From Paenibacillus sp. FSL R7-0337 (GTDB lineage Bacteria; Bacillota; Bacilli; Paenibacillales; Paenibacillaceae), in assembly GCF_037969875.1 (NCBI RefSeq), contig NZ_CP150218.1, positions 6,634,001-6,698,000 on the forward strand: 64,000 nt of DNA. Reading direction: 5' to 3'. This document shows, in pieces, positions 24,958 through 35,200 of this stretch (position 1 is the stretch's first letter; each line of letters starts with the position of its first letter). The notes under the pieces were generated by a model. The model did no database searches. It was not told the DNA's origin and was given only the letters and a program-made list of their open reading frames with translations. Both the position numbers and the translations under genes were made by a program.

Positions 24958-25100
24958 AGTTGGAAAAACAACACTTAAATGTTTGCATAGCGCCCACTCG
25001 GAGCAAAACCGGCCCTAGCAGATGCTGTTTTTCCATTTGTTTACCTATAATCGTAAGAAGTTGAAGAAATAAGCAGCACTATTCCACTTGTTAGCTGCCA
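24958..25100. repeat. Dispersed intergenic repeat, copy II
   Basis: Carries the landmarks of the element at 1833-1985 with matching spacing: AGTTGGAAAA at 24958, GTTTTTCCA at 25027, GAAATAAGC at 25066 and a second, decayed TATTCCA motif 51 bp after the first. Confidence 0.65.
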
Positions 25101-25112
25101 TCAAGTAACCCC

Positions 25113-25688
25113 TCACTCTCGGATCAGCTTCTCCTGCTGCAGCCGCGCGATCTTGCGGCGGACCGGCAAACTGAGCCACACGAAGAACAGGCCCAGAATG
25201 ATAACGGACACTCCCACGATGAGGTTGATTTTGTAGATGTTAGAGGAAGTATTCAGCATAATCAGCATGATATTGAAGGAGCCGATGATCAGCTCAAGGA
25301 ACGCAAGGGACAGATAGACTTTATAGATTCGCTGATAGTGTTTGATTTTGGAATCCGCATCGGTATAGATCTGGAAGGGGCCTTCCGAGGCCTTCCTTCT
25401 GAAGAACACCCAGCGCTGGTTCATAAATGCACGATTGGCCTTGGTAGGAGGCCCGGACGGCACACGCTCGGCCCCGGTCTCCTCCATGAATAGCAAGTAG
25501 CCTGCCGCCTCCTTAGGGTCCTTCTCCAGCAGCTCAATCCGGTAAATATACTCCCCCTTGGCGCTCTCCTCGAACACATAACGGGCCCAAGAATGCTCCA
25601 CCAGTGCCCATCCCTTGGCAGACATCTCATTCAGCCACGCTTCTTCCTTCTCGAAATCCATGAAAAATTTGCGTACCACCTGACTCAT
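25113..25688 (-). CDS. DUF2812 membrane protein
   Basis: 191 aa. N-terminal ~110 residues match the DUF2812 pattern: KFFMDFEKEEAWLNEMSAKG, YIYRIELLEKDP, FMNQRWVFFRRKASEGPF. Two membrane spans follow at ~125-145 and ~152-172, with a basic tail. Its start overlaps the stop of the upstream PadR gene (TAATG), so the two are translationally coupled. DUF2812 genes are commonly paired with PadR regulators; function unknown. Confidence 0.85.
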   Translation of the reverse strand: MSQVVRKFFMDFEKEEAWLNEMSAKGWALVEHSWARYVFEESAKGEYIYRIELLEKDPKEAAGYLLFMEETGAERVPSGPPTKANRAFMNQRWVFFRRKASEGPFQIYTDADSKIKHYQRIYKVYLSLAFLELIIGSFNIMLIMLNTSSNIYKINLIVGVSVIILGLFFVWLSLPVRRKIARLQQEKLIRE

Positions 25689-26020
25689 TACACTTCGCCT
25701 CCCAGTAGCTTTCTTCCATTTGTGAGCAACTCGTCAAGCCTTGTCATTTCACTCTGGACTATCGATTTGCCAAGCTCCGTAATCTGATATTCCTTCTTGC
25801 GTGAATCTTCTCCACCGGCCAGCAGCTTGATCCAGCCCCGTTCCACCAGCGTGCTTAACGCTCCGTATAACGTGCCTGCCCCCAGCTCTACGCGCTGATT
25901 GCTCAGCAGCTTCACATTCTGCATAATGCCGTAGCCGTGCATCGGGGTGAGCAGGGACAAGAGGATATAATAGACGCCTTCGGTCAGCGCCCCGTATTCA
26001 TTGTTGCCGGACAATGCCAT
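25688..26020 (-). CDS. PadR-family transcriptional regulator
   Basis: 110 aa winged-helix protein: LTEGVYYILLSLLTPMHGYG, LGAGTLYGALSTLVERGWI and SRKKEYQITELGK are the PadR signatures. Start taken at ATG 26020 with AAGGAAGG just upstream; a GTG precedes it and a TTG follows at 26014. First gene of a two-gene unit with DUF2812, behind a 45-bp palindrome that covers the -35 region, so autorepression is likely. Confidence 0.9.
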   Translation of the reverse strand: MALSGNNEYGALTEGVYYILLSLLTPMHGYGIMQNVKLLSNQRVELGAGTLYGALSTLVERGWIKLLAGGEDSRKKEYQITELGKSIVQSEMTRLDELLTNGRKLLGGEV

Positions 26021-26103
26021 CACCTTCCTTATCTTGCATCTTTGGGTCTCATTCCACAGACCAGGTCATTTCCTTTGTATCCTTCGGCGTTATAGCATCT
26101 GAC

Positions 26104-26131
26104 GGTATACCATCTGTCGTTATATCGTCAA
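26104..26131 (-). promoter_or_regulatory. Sigma-A-type promoter of the padR unit
   Basis: On the minus strand TTGACG (26131-26126), 16 bp, then TATACC (26109-26104), about 85 bp upstream of the padR start. Confidence 0.6.
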
Positions 26132-26164
26132 CCGATATAGTTAGTATATCGGCTGACGATATAA
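26120..26164. promoter_or_regulatory. Large palindromic operator, probably PadR-bound
   Basis: Left arm TTATATCGTCAACCGATATA (26120-26139), spacer GTTAG, right arm TATATCGGCTGACGATATAA (26145-26164); 19 of 20 positions pair. It overlaps the -35 box of the padR promoter. Related half-sites (TGACGGTATACC) lie around 26099-26111. Confidence 0.75.
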
Positions 26165-26280
26165 TAGTCAACAGACTTATGCGGCGCAAGTTCCAAGCCA
26201 GCACAAAAAAACCGCACAAAAACCCCGCACACCGCAAGAAGCGGCAGGGCGGGGCGGGAACTCACAACAAAAATGCGCAT

Positions 26281-26300
26281 AGCCCGGGGTGGCCCGGGCT
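26281..26300 (-). terminator. Terminator of yhbH
   Basis: Arms AGCCCGGG and CCCGGGCT around four bases; the U-rich run on the minus strand (CATTTTTGTTG) starts some 6 bases later. Confidence 0.6.
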
Positions 26301-26322
26301 GACAAGTCTAATGTCAGGCTGC

Positions 26323-27483
26323 TTAAGCTTCAGTAACCTTTTTGCCGAAAAAAGCCTTCAGCGCCAGATAGACTTCCTTCTTATCCTTAATTACATAATG
26401 CATGAACTGCTCCTGCTTCAGGTGGCGGTAGGCGGACATCAGCGTGCTGCTGCGGTTGTACTGGTTCACCTCACCGTAGCCGAACATATTGCTGCGCTTC
26501 AGCAGCTCGCCGATCAGCTTGACACAGCGTTCATTGTCGGAGGTCAGGTTGTCGCCATCCGAGAAATGGAAGGGGTAGATGTTGTATTGGGCAGGCGGAT
26601 AGCGGCTGTCGATAATCTCCAGTGCTTTCTGGTACGCCGAGGAGCAGATCGTCCCCCCGCTCTCGCCTCGGGTGAAGAAGTCATGCTCGCTGACCTCCTT
26701 AGCTTCCGTATGATGGGCCAAGAATACGATATCCACCTTCTCATACTGGCGGCGCAGGAAGCGGGTCATCCAGAAGAAGAAGCTGCGGGCGCAGTATTTT
26801 TCAAAAGTACCCATCGAGCCCGAGGTGTCCATCATGGCAATAATCACGGCATTCGAGTGAGGGACCGTGATGTCATCCCAGGTCTTGTAACGCAGATCAT
26901 CGGGGCTGATGCTGTGTATTCCAGGGTTGCCGCTGCTGGCATTGCGCCGCAGATTCTCAAGTAACGTTCGTTTCTTGTCGATGTTCGACATCATGCCCTT
27001 TTTGCGGATATCATTGAAGACAATCGATTTGACTTCAATCTCTTCCTTATCCTTCGGCTTCAGATGGGGCAGCTCCATGTCCTGGAACAGAATATCCTCC
27101 AGATCCTCGAGATCGACCTCGGCCTCAACGGTATCCGCTCCCGGCTGATCGCCCGCTTTATCCCCTTTGCCCGGCTGGGCCGACTGGGAATCACGCCCGA
27201 GGACATCGCCTACCTGGCTCTCGCCGTCTCCCTGGCCGACATGCTTCTGCTTGCGAAAATTATAGATAATCCGGTATTCATCCAGACTGCGGATCGGCAC
27301 CTTCACAATCTGCTTGCCGCCCGACAAAATAATGTTCTCTTCAGTAACCAGATCGGGCAGATTGCCCTTGATGGCTTCTCTGACCTTTTGCTGGTGACGC
27401 TCCTGATCCTGATGGCCTTTGCGGTGAAGGGACCAGTCTTCTTTGGAGACGACAAAAGCGTATGGACCGGACGGCTGGGACAA
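26323..27483 (-). CDS. yhbH: Sporulation protein YhbH (DUF444)
   Basis: 386 aa. FVVSKEDWSLHRKGHQDQER near the N terminus and a von Willebrand A domain with MIDAS motif MDTSGSMG (~215) are the DUF444/YhbH pattern; a Gly/Asp/Gln-rich linker (~95-125) separates them. In Bacillus it belongs to the sporulation programme and often accompanies the kinase PrkA, which is absent here. Start taken as TTG at 27483, 9 bases after GGGAGG; the frame continues upstream without a ribosome binding site. Molecular function unknown. Confidence 0.9.
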   Translation of the reverse strand: MSQPSGPYAFVVSKEDWSLHRKGHQDQERHQQKVREAIKGNLPDLVTEENIILSGGKQIVKVPIRSLDEYRIIYNFRKQKHVGQGDGESQVGDVLGRDSQSAQPGKGDKAGDQPGADTVEAEVDLEDLEDILFQDMELPHLKPKDKEEIEVKSIVFNDIRKKGMMSNIDKKRTLLENLRRNASSGNPGIHSISPDDLRYKTWDDITVPHSNAVIIAMMDTSGSMGTFEKYCARSFFFWMTRFLRRQYEKVDIVFLAHHTEAKEVSEHDFFTRGESGGTICSSAYQKALEIIDSRYPPAQYNIYPFHFSDGDNLTSDNERCVKLIGELLKRSNMFGYGEVNQYNRSSTLMSAYRHLKQEQFMHYVIKDKKEVYLALKAFFGKKVTEA

Positions 27484-27598
27484 GGATGACCACCTCCCAT
27501 GGACTGTATTATTCGGTATTGTCACTATTGAGACTGAGACAAATGCAGCAGGTTGTAACTAAAGTATATTCAGGGAGATGGTGGATATGTGAGCTGTA

Positions 27599-29284
27599 TT
27601 ATTCACTGATTTCTTCCATCAGCAACTTGTAGGTGTTGGAACGGGCTTCGCCAGAGTACCGTCGTCCATCGATGGTGAACACATACAGGGCAGCCGCAGA
27701 GCCTTGAAGATCCTTGCCCATATAATCCGTATTTATTTTGACAAAATAAGTGAGTGTGACCGTCTGCCCGGCTTGCAGCGTTCCCAGAGCAACTGTTCCG
27801 CTGTACGGTGTACCGGGTATTACAGTGGCGCTTATCGTAACGATATCAGGATCAATGACGGTACCCTGCGGTACAATCCGGATCACTGAGACTTCAGCCG
27901 GATAATTCCCGCTGTTGGACACTTGAATGTTGAATTCAGCGATGCCTCCAGGCTCAATAACGGGCGGCTCACCCTGAATCTGAATAGAAATGATGGGCGT
28001 GAACAGCAACGTGGTCACCGCATTTGAGCGGGAGACCTGCCCGACATTGCGCCCGTCCGGCAGGGAGAATGTATACTGGACCACTCCCTGATTCTGAATA
28101 GCCGGAGTCTGGCGGATATCGGTGGCACCCGGAATGGATACGAGAAAATCAACCACAGCAACAGCGCCTGCCCGTAAAGTGCCCAGCGGGATTCTGTCCC
28201 CGGGGCGGAGGCCCTTCTGGGGAATCCCGTCCACACGGACGCTGTCCCAGACAAACAGTACGTCTGGCGGAACGGCGTCCGTGAGCAGCGCGTTCACAGC
28301 CAGATTGCCGCTGTTATTCACAATGAACTCGTACCGTAAGTTGTCACCGGGCGCTGCGCTGTAGAGATCAACCTTCAGACTTACCGATAATCCGGGCTGG
28401 ATGACCGTAATCTGAACCGTATTGCTTGTGGTGGAGGTTCGGTTGTCATTAGCCTGATAAGAGATCTGTGCGTTCGCAAGAATCGCTGATCCTGGAGGAT
28501 TCGAGGTCACCCGGACACGGTAGGAGACCTCGGAGGCTGCTCCTGCAGGGAGCGAACCCAGTCCGATGCCTGAAGCCTGGTCGGCCTCAGGCTGATAAAT
28601 CCCGCCAGCGATAACACTTCCGGGAAGGAAGGAGGTGCCTTCCGGAACGGGAAGCATAGCAATGACTGTGGTCAGCGGCAGGGTGCCTTCATTCCTGAGC
28701 TGAAGGGTGTAGGTGACGACATCCCCAATGAAGGTCGTGGGGGTGCTGGCTGAGAGCAGGGAAGACAACTGGTAGGACAGCAGGGAGACACTAACAGGGT
28801 TGGAGCGGATCTCCCCGTTCACCGCTCTGCCTTCAGGTGTATTGAAGGAATACGTGCCAACCGCTCTGTTATGCAGCGCGAGTGAAGGCGGAAGCGAGAT
28901 GACAATGACCTGGAAGGCGATGCTGACCCCCGAATGGGGGGCGAGAATGCCAAGGGGAATGCCGGAAGACGGAGTGATCCCCGGAAGGGGGACACCGTCT
29001 CTAAGCACACTATTGGCAACGAACGAGACACCCGGGGGAAGCACATCCGTGATGGTGACAACCGCCCCGGTATTGCCGCTGTTCCTGGCGGTCACTGTAT
29101 AGACGAGTGTCTCCCCCAGGGAGGCGCTCTGACGGTCTGCTTGCTTTTGCAGCGATAATACCGGACCCACGACAAGCGTATTGACGGTATTGGAATAGGT
29201 AACCGAGTCCGTGCCCTCTGCCGAGCTGTATAGAACCATGGACTGATTACTTACGACAGGCTGAAGCCCTGAGCCGTCTGTCAT
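27599..29284 (-). CDS. DUF11-repeat protein, downstream part of a split giant gene
   Basis: 561 aa. It begins in mid-repeat: residues 1-40 (SGLQPVVSNQSMVLY...TYSNTVNTLVV) match the second half of a DUF11 module whose first half ends the upstream gene. About four further modules follow (SLGETLVYTVTARNSGN, IGDVVTYTLQLRNEG, PGDNLRYEFIVNNSGN, PGGIAEFNIQVSNSGN). No signal peptide, no LPXTG or membrane anchor; it ends EEISE. The start overlaps the upstream stop (ATATGA, -1 frame) without a good ribosome binding site, so it may be produced by coupling or be the tail of a frameshifted single gene. Confidence 0.75.
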   Translation of the reverse strand: MTDGSGLQPVVSNQSMVLYSSAEGTDSVTYSNTVNTLVVGPVLSLQKQADRQSASLGETLVYTVTARNSGNTGAVVTITDVLPPGVSFVANSVLRDGVPLPGITPSSGIPLGILAPHSGVSIAFQVIVISLPPSLALHNRAVGTYSFNTPEGRAVNGEIRSNPVSVSLLSYQLSSLLSASTPTTFIGDVVTYTLQLRNEGTLPLTTVIAMLPVPEGTSFLPGSVIAGGIYQPEADQASGIGLGSLPAGAASEVSYRVRVTSNPPGSAILANAQISYQANDNRTSTTSNTVQITVIQPGLSVSLKVDLYSAAPGDNLRYEFIVNNSGNLAVNALLTDAVPPDVLFVWDSVRVDGIPQKGLRPGDRIPLGTLRAGAVAVVDFLVSIPGATDIRQTPAIQNQGVVQYTFSLPDGRNVGQVSRSNAVTTLLFTPIISIQIQGEPPVIEPGGIAEFNIQVSNSGNYPAEVSVIRIVPQGTVIDPDIVTISATVIPGTPYSGTVALGTLQAGQTVTLTYFVKINTDYMGKDLQGSAAALYVFTIDGRRYSGEARSNTYKLLMEEISE

Positions 29285-32200
29285 ATGACGATGACCTGAA
29301 CCTGGAAGGTTACCGTTGAGGTTGCTCCCGGTGCGATCGTTCCGATCAGGATACCGGTGCCCGGATTTGCTCCGGGACGCGGAGTGCCGTCTACAGTTAC
29401 GCTGCCTGCAACGAACTGGCTGCCGGCCGGGATCGGGTCAACGAGGACCACGTTGTTGACGGGAACAATGCCGTTGTTGGTGACGGCAATCGTATAAGTG
29501 ATGATATCACCGACAACCGCATCGACAGCCGGAGTGCTCTTAACTGCGGTTACGTCCGGTGAAGAGACGGGGATGACCAGCGTATTCGATACGGCAGATC
29601 CGGAGAGCGAGCGGCCATCCGGTGGCGTGAAGGTGAAGGCTGCGGCGGCCTGGTTCACCAGCTGCTGCGGTGAAGGCAGGGAAGCCAGCGTAACCTGCAG
29701 GGTGACGAGCATGGTAACAGTAGCGCCCGCTGGAACTGTACCCAGGTTGATTCCGGTAGTCGGATCAGCGCCGGGAACGGGCTGGCCGTTAACCAGTACG
29801 CTGTTCGGAATGAATACAGCTCCTGCAGGGATGGAGTCTGTTAAGGTGACGACAGCCGCAAGATTGCCTGTATTGGTGACGCTGAGTGAATAGGTGACGG
29901 TATCTCCCACCGTCGCATTCGTGGTATCGGCAGCCTTCAGAATGCCGATAACCGGCTGGAATACCGGAGTGACCAGCGTATTGGAATAAGAGGCACCTGA
30001 GAATGCGCCGGAGGTGAAACTGACGGAAGCCAGATTGCTTAGTGTGGCCGGATTGGGCAGTGTATTGACCAGGATGTTGAAGGTAACCAGAACGGTAGCT
30101 CCCGGAGCTATGGTTCCGAGCGAAATCCCGTTTGCCGGATTGCCCCCCGGCAGCGGAGTGCCGTCCACGACTACGCTGCCGGCCACAAAGGAAGAGCCGG
30201 CCGGAATGGGATCACTCAGCACGGCATTATTAACCGGTGCAATGCCGTTATTGGTGACTGCAATACTGTACGGAACGGTATCCCCCGGGACTGCATCAAT
30301 TACAGTAGTGCTCTTGGCTACAAGAACATCCGGCGATGATACCGGAATCAGATTGATGTTCGAGCTGGCGGACTGGTTGAAGACGCGTCCATCCGGCAGC
30401 GTATAGTTGAAGGCGAGGATGGCCTGATTGCTAAGCTGCTGGCTGGCCGGCAGCGTGTCGATCACTACGGAGAACACTACGGTCAGCGCTGCACCGGCTG
30501 CAATACTGCCCAGGGTGATTCCGGTAGCAGGATCAGCACCCGGAGAAGGAAAGCCGTTAATCAGCACACTGTTCGGAACCAGAGTTGTACCTGCCGGAAT
30601 CGTATCGGTCAGCGTGGCTGAGGCCGCATAGTTGCCTGAATTGCTTACATTGACGGTATACACAATGGTGTCGCCTACCGTTGCATTTTGAGCGCTGGAG
30701 CTCTTGGCTGCAGCGATGATCGGCTGGAATACCGGAGTGGTCACAATATTGGAGAAGGCCGCACTGGACAGGGCGCCGGAAGTGAAGCTGGCTGAGGATT
30801 GATTGTTCAGTAACCCGGAAGGAGGCAGTGCTGTAACCGTCACGTTGAAGGCCACTGTGACGGAAGCCCCGGGAGCGATACTGCCTATGGTCACCCCCGT
30901 AGCCGGTGAAGCCGCAGGGCGTGCCACGCCATCCACGAGCACGCTGCCCGGAACGAAGGCGGTCCCGGCAGGCAGAGCATCCGTGAATACCACATTATTG
31001 ACTGTCGCAATACCGTTGTTGGTTAAGGTTACGGAATACGTGATGGTGTCTCCGATATTGGTTGCAGTGGTTGCCGTAGTTTTGACGACAGCCAGGTTCG
31101 GGTTCGAGACCGGCAGGGTCACGGTATTCGTGAGGGAAGAGTCTCCCAGGGTTCTTCCGTCCGGCAAGGTGAAGCTGGAAGCCACGGTTCCCTGGTTGAC
31201 CAGAACCTGCGGCGATGGCAATGAAGTGATGACCACCGAGAATGTGACAGCTACAGTCGCTCCCGGAGCGATGGTACCTGCGGCGATTCCGGTGGAAGGA
31301 TCGGCCTGCGGCAGAGGCTGGCCGTTAATCAGCACGCTGTTGGTCACAAAGGTAGTACCGGCCGGAATATTGTCCGTGACCGTCAGGCTGGCTCCATAGT
31401 TGCCCGTATTGCTGATGTTGATGGTGTAGGTCACGGTATCCCCGACTGTGGCATTGGTGGTATTTGCAGCTTTGGCTGCTGCGATCTCCGGCTGGAAGAC
31501 GGGGACCGCCACAGGGTTGGAGAAGGTTGAGCCGGCGAAGACACCTGAGGTATAAGTGACACTCGCCTGATTATCAATGGAGGCATCTGCGGGTACGGAG
31601 GCGACGGTGACACTGTAAGAGACAACGGCTGAGGCACCAGAGGCAAGCGTACTGACTGGAATCCCTGATGCCGGATGGGCATTAGGGAAAGGAACCCCGT
31701 TCACGGACACGCTGCCGGGCACAAAAGTGGCTCCATCCGGTGTTGGATCGCTGAGGATCACATTGTTTACCGGGTCTGCCCCGTTATTCGTGATATCGAC
31801 GGAATAGGCAATGGTGTCACCGATTGCTACTGAAGTGGAAGCGGTGCTCTTGACCACCGACAGGTTGGGGGCAGAGACGGCGATGGTTACAGTATTGGAG
31901 ACGGCGCTGCCGCTGAGCAGCCGGCCGTCAGGCGGTGTGAAGGTATAGGTAGAAGCTGCCTGATTGACCAGCTGCTGCGGGGACGGCAGGGACACGATGA
32001 AGACCGTGAAGCTGACCGGTACACTTGCCCCGGGAGCGACAGTTCCGACAGTAATTCCGGTATCCGGTGCAGCCCCCGGCTGAGGAAAACCGCCGACAAT
32101 GACGCTGTTAGGGTCAAAGGTAGTACCAGCCGGGATATTGTCGGTTAAGGTAACATTGGCGGCCAGGTTACCGGTATTGCTGACCACAACGGTATAAATG

Positions 32201-35200
32201 ACCGTATCGCCAACTGTGGCGTTCAGGTCACTGGCGCTTTTGACCAGGGAGATCTGCGGCTGTGTGACCGGTGTTGTGGTGACATTGGACGATGAAGAGC
32301 CGGAGAAGACCCCGGAGGTGAAGCTGACGGTCGACTGGTTATTGACCTGTGAAGGAATCGGCATGGTTATTCTCACCTCGAATGTGACGGCAACGGAGGC
32401 TCCAGGCCCCAGGCTGCCGATTGGGATGCCGGCGGACGGAACTGACAACGGCTGGGAGACGCCGCCGACAATTACGGTTCCGGGAAGGAACGCTGCATTC
32501 TCTGGCAAGGGATCGCTGAGAATGATGTTGCTGACAGAGGTAATGCTGTTATTCGTCAGCACGGAGGTGAAGGTAAGGATGTCACCGGTCACAGCATCCA
32601 CAGCATTGACGCTTTTGACGACACTGACGTTCGGTGCCGAGACGGGAACCATGAGGGTGTTCGACACGGTGTTACCGCCAAGCTGACGCCCGTCCGGCAG
32701 TGTGAAGGTGAAAGAGGCGGAGGCTGAATTAAGCAACTGCTGATTCGGAGGCAACGCTGTGACTGTAACAAGGAAGCTGACTACAACACTGTCACCCGGA
32801 GCAAGCGGCCCCACCGGAATGCCCGTTAATGGGCTATACCCAGGCAGCGGCGTCCCGCCTATACTTACGCTGTTGGTCTCGAATACCGTCTGCGGCGGCA
32901 GGGCATCAGTCAGATTCAGCATGGCCGCGATATTGCCGGTGTTGCTGGCCAGGATGGAGAAGGAGAGCAGACTGCCTACAGAGGCCTGCGCAGGGCCTAC
33001 GCTTTTGACAAGTCCAATGACTGGAATGAAGACCGGGGTAGACACTGTATTGGACAGGGCCGTTCCGCTGAATGAGCCGGCCGTAAATGAGGCGCTGGCC
33101 CGGTTGCTCAGTTGTGGCGGGCTTGGAATAGAGGTCGCATTAACCTGGAAGACAACGATGCTTGTTGCGCCCGCAGCAAGTGTACCGAGAGCAATCCCGG
33201 CATTTGGATTGGCAGAGGGTACGGCCGTCCCGTTCACCGTGACAGTCCCCGCTACAAAGGCACTGCCTGCCGGAGCCGGATCAGACAGCACTACATTGTT
33301 AACTGCTACACCGCTGGGGTTGGATACGGAGACGGTGTAGGTGAGATATTCGCCTACAGCAACTGAGGTTAGATTGGCATTTTTGAGAATCGTGATGTTG
33401 GGTGCAGAGACCGGGATAGTCACTGTATTAGATACACTTCCGCCGGACAGGGAGCGTCCGCTGGGCAACTGATAGGTGTAACTGCTGCTGCCCTGGTCCG
33501 TCAAGGTTGCCGGAGACGGCAGGGATTGAACAGTGGTGAGGAAGGTTACGGTCAAGCCGGCTCCCGGTGCTACGGACCCGAGCGGAATTCCGCTTACGGG
33601 AGAATCTGATGGACGGACCACGCCGTTTACTGTGACGCTTCCGGCGACGAAGGCAGACCCGGCAGGAATCGTGTCAGTTAAGGTTACCGTTGCTGCGAGA
33701 TTGCCGGTATTTTGGACTTGCAGGGTATACAGCACATTTCCCCCAACCGTGGCGCTGCCGGGGCTTGCGCTTTTGGTAATACCGATCACGGGCTGGTATA
33801 CGGGAGTCAAGGTTGTGTTGGACTGTGTGATGGCGTTGAAGGACCCCGAGCTGTAAGAGGCCGATGACTGGTTAGCGAGCTGGCCGCTTCCCGGCACAGA
33901 GTTGACACTCACCTGGAAGGTTACTGTTACGCTGGTCCCTGGCGCAATGGTGCCGACAGATATCCCCGAAGCCGGATCAGCGGCTGGCCGCGCGGTTCCC
34001 GCCACCACCACACTTCCAGGCACTAGAGTGCTGCCTGCAGGTATCGGATCAGAGAGCACAACATTCGTGATGGCGACAATTCCGTTATTAGTAACCACAG
34101 ACGTATATTGCAGGGTATCGCCTACGGCGACATCCGGGAAGCTGGCGCTTTTGACAAGTGCGACATTCGGCAGTCGAACCGGTATGGTGAGCGTATTGGA
34201 GGCTGCCGTACCGTTCACGGTCCGCCCGTCCGGAACCAGGAAGGTATAGGCGGCTGTAGCCTGGTCAACGAGCTGCGGAGGAGAGGGCAGGCTGTTCACC
34301 AGCACGCGGAACTGGACGGTCGAGCTTCCTCCTGCTGCGATGGTGCCGATGGCGATCCCGGCGGCAGGATTACCCGCCACGGGCGTACCGTTTACCGTGA
34401 AGCTTCCCGGAATATAGGAGCTGCCGGCAGGAATGTTATCTGTGAGCGTAGTCGTGGCGCCGATATTGCCGGTATTGGAGATTTGCAGGGTGTAGAGAAT
34501 CTGGTCTCCGACGGTTGCGTTGGAAGTATTGGCGCTTTTGACAATGCCGAGAACCGGAGAATATACCGGCAGCGATTGTGTATTGGATGGAATAACTCCG
34601 CTCACAATCGGGCCTCCGGCCACACTCTGGAAGGTGAAGGCGGCGGTGGCTGTGTTGGGGACGAACTGCGGATTCGGCAAGGAAGTCACCCTGGCTTGAT
34701 AGGTAACCGTTATAGAAGTGCCAAGGGCCAGTGATCCCAGCGGGATGCCGGAGGTTATATCATAAGTCGGCCTGGAAACACCGGCAACCACCACGCTTCC
34801 TGCGACAAAAGTAAGACCTGCCGGTAAAGTATCTGACAATACAACACTGGCTGCACTTGCCGTACCGGTATTGTTGACCGTTACGGTGTAGGTGACCAGA
34901 TCGCCAACGATGGTACCGGCGACATTTGCGCTTTTGGCCAAGGAGATCTTGGGAGCATTGATGTCAATTTGCAGCCCGTTGGCGTTAACGACATAAGCAT
35001 CGCCTGAAGTAGTCAAGGTCAGGAGTGCGGAGGACTGGTTATTGACCAGACGCGCGGATACATCCACATTCGTGATATCCCAGCCCTGCCGCCCCCCGAC
35101 AATGTTGGAGCCCGGACTGCCGTTAGTCTGGTTGCGGGTGCCGAACGTGCCGGTCGTATTCAGATTGCCGGTATCATTGTTAATCTGCGAGGCGAAGAAG

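Larger units (their letters stand above)
24672..25112. other. 441-bp gap between convergent genes
   Basis: Holds the GH4 terminator and second copies of two dispersed repeat families (24814-24880 and 24958-25100). No gene. Confidence 0.65.
26021..26322. other. 302-bp gap: padR leader, operator and yhbH terminator
   Basis: Besides the promoter, the operator and the hairpin at 26281-26300 I see nothing else in it. Confidence 0.5.

Noticed and set aside
29270..29290. Programmed -1 frameshift joining the DUF11 frames
   Set aside because: No X-XXY-YYZ slippery heptamer or downstream pseudoknot is visible, so I list the split itself but not this mechanism.
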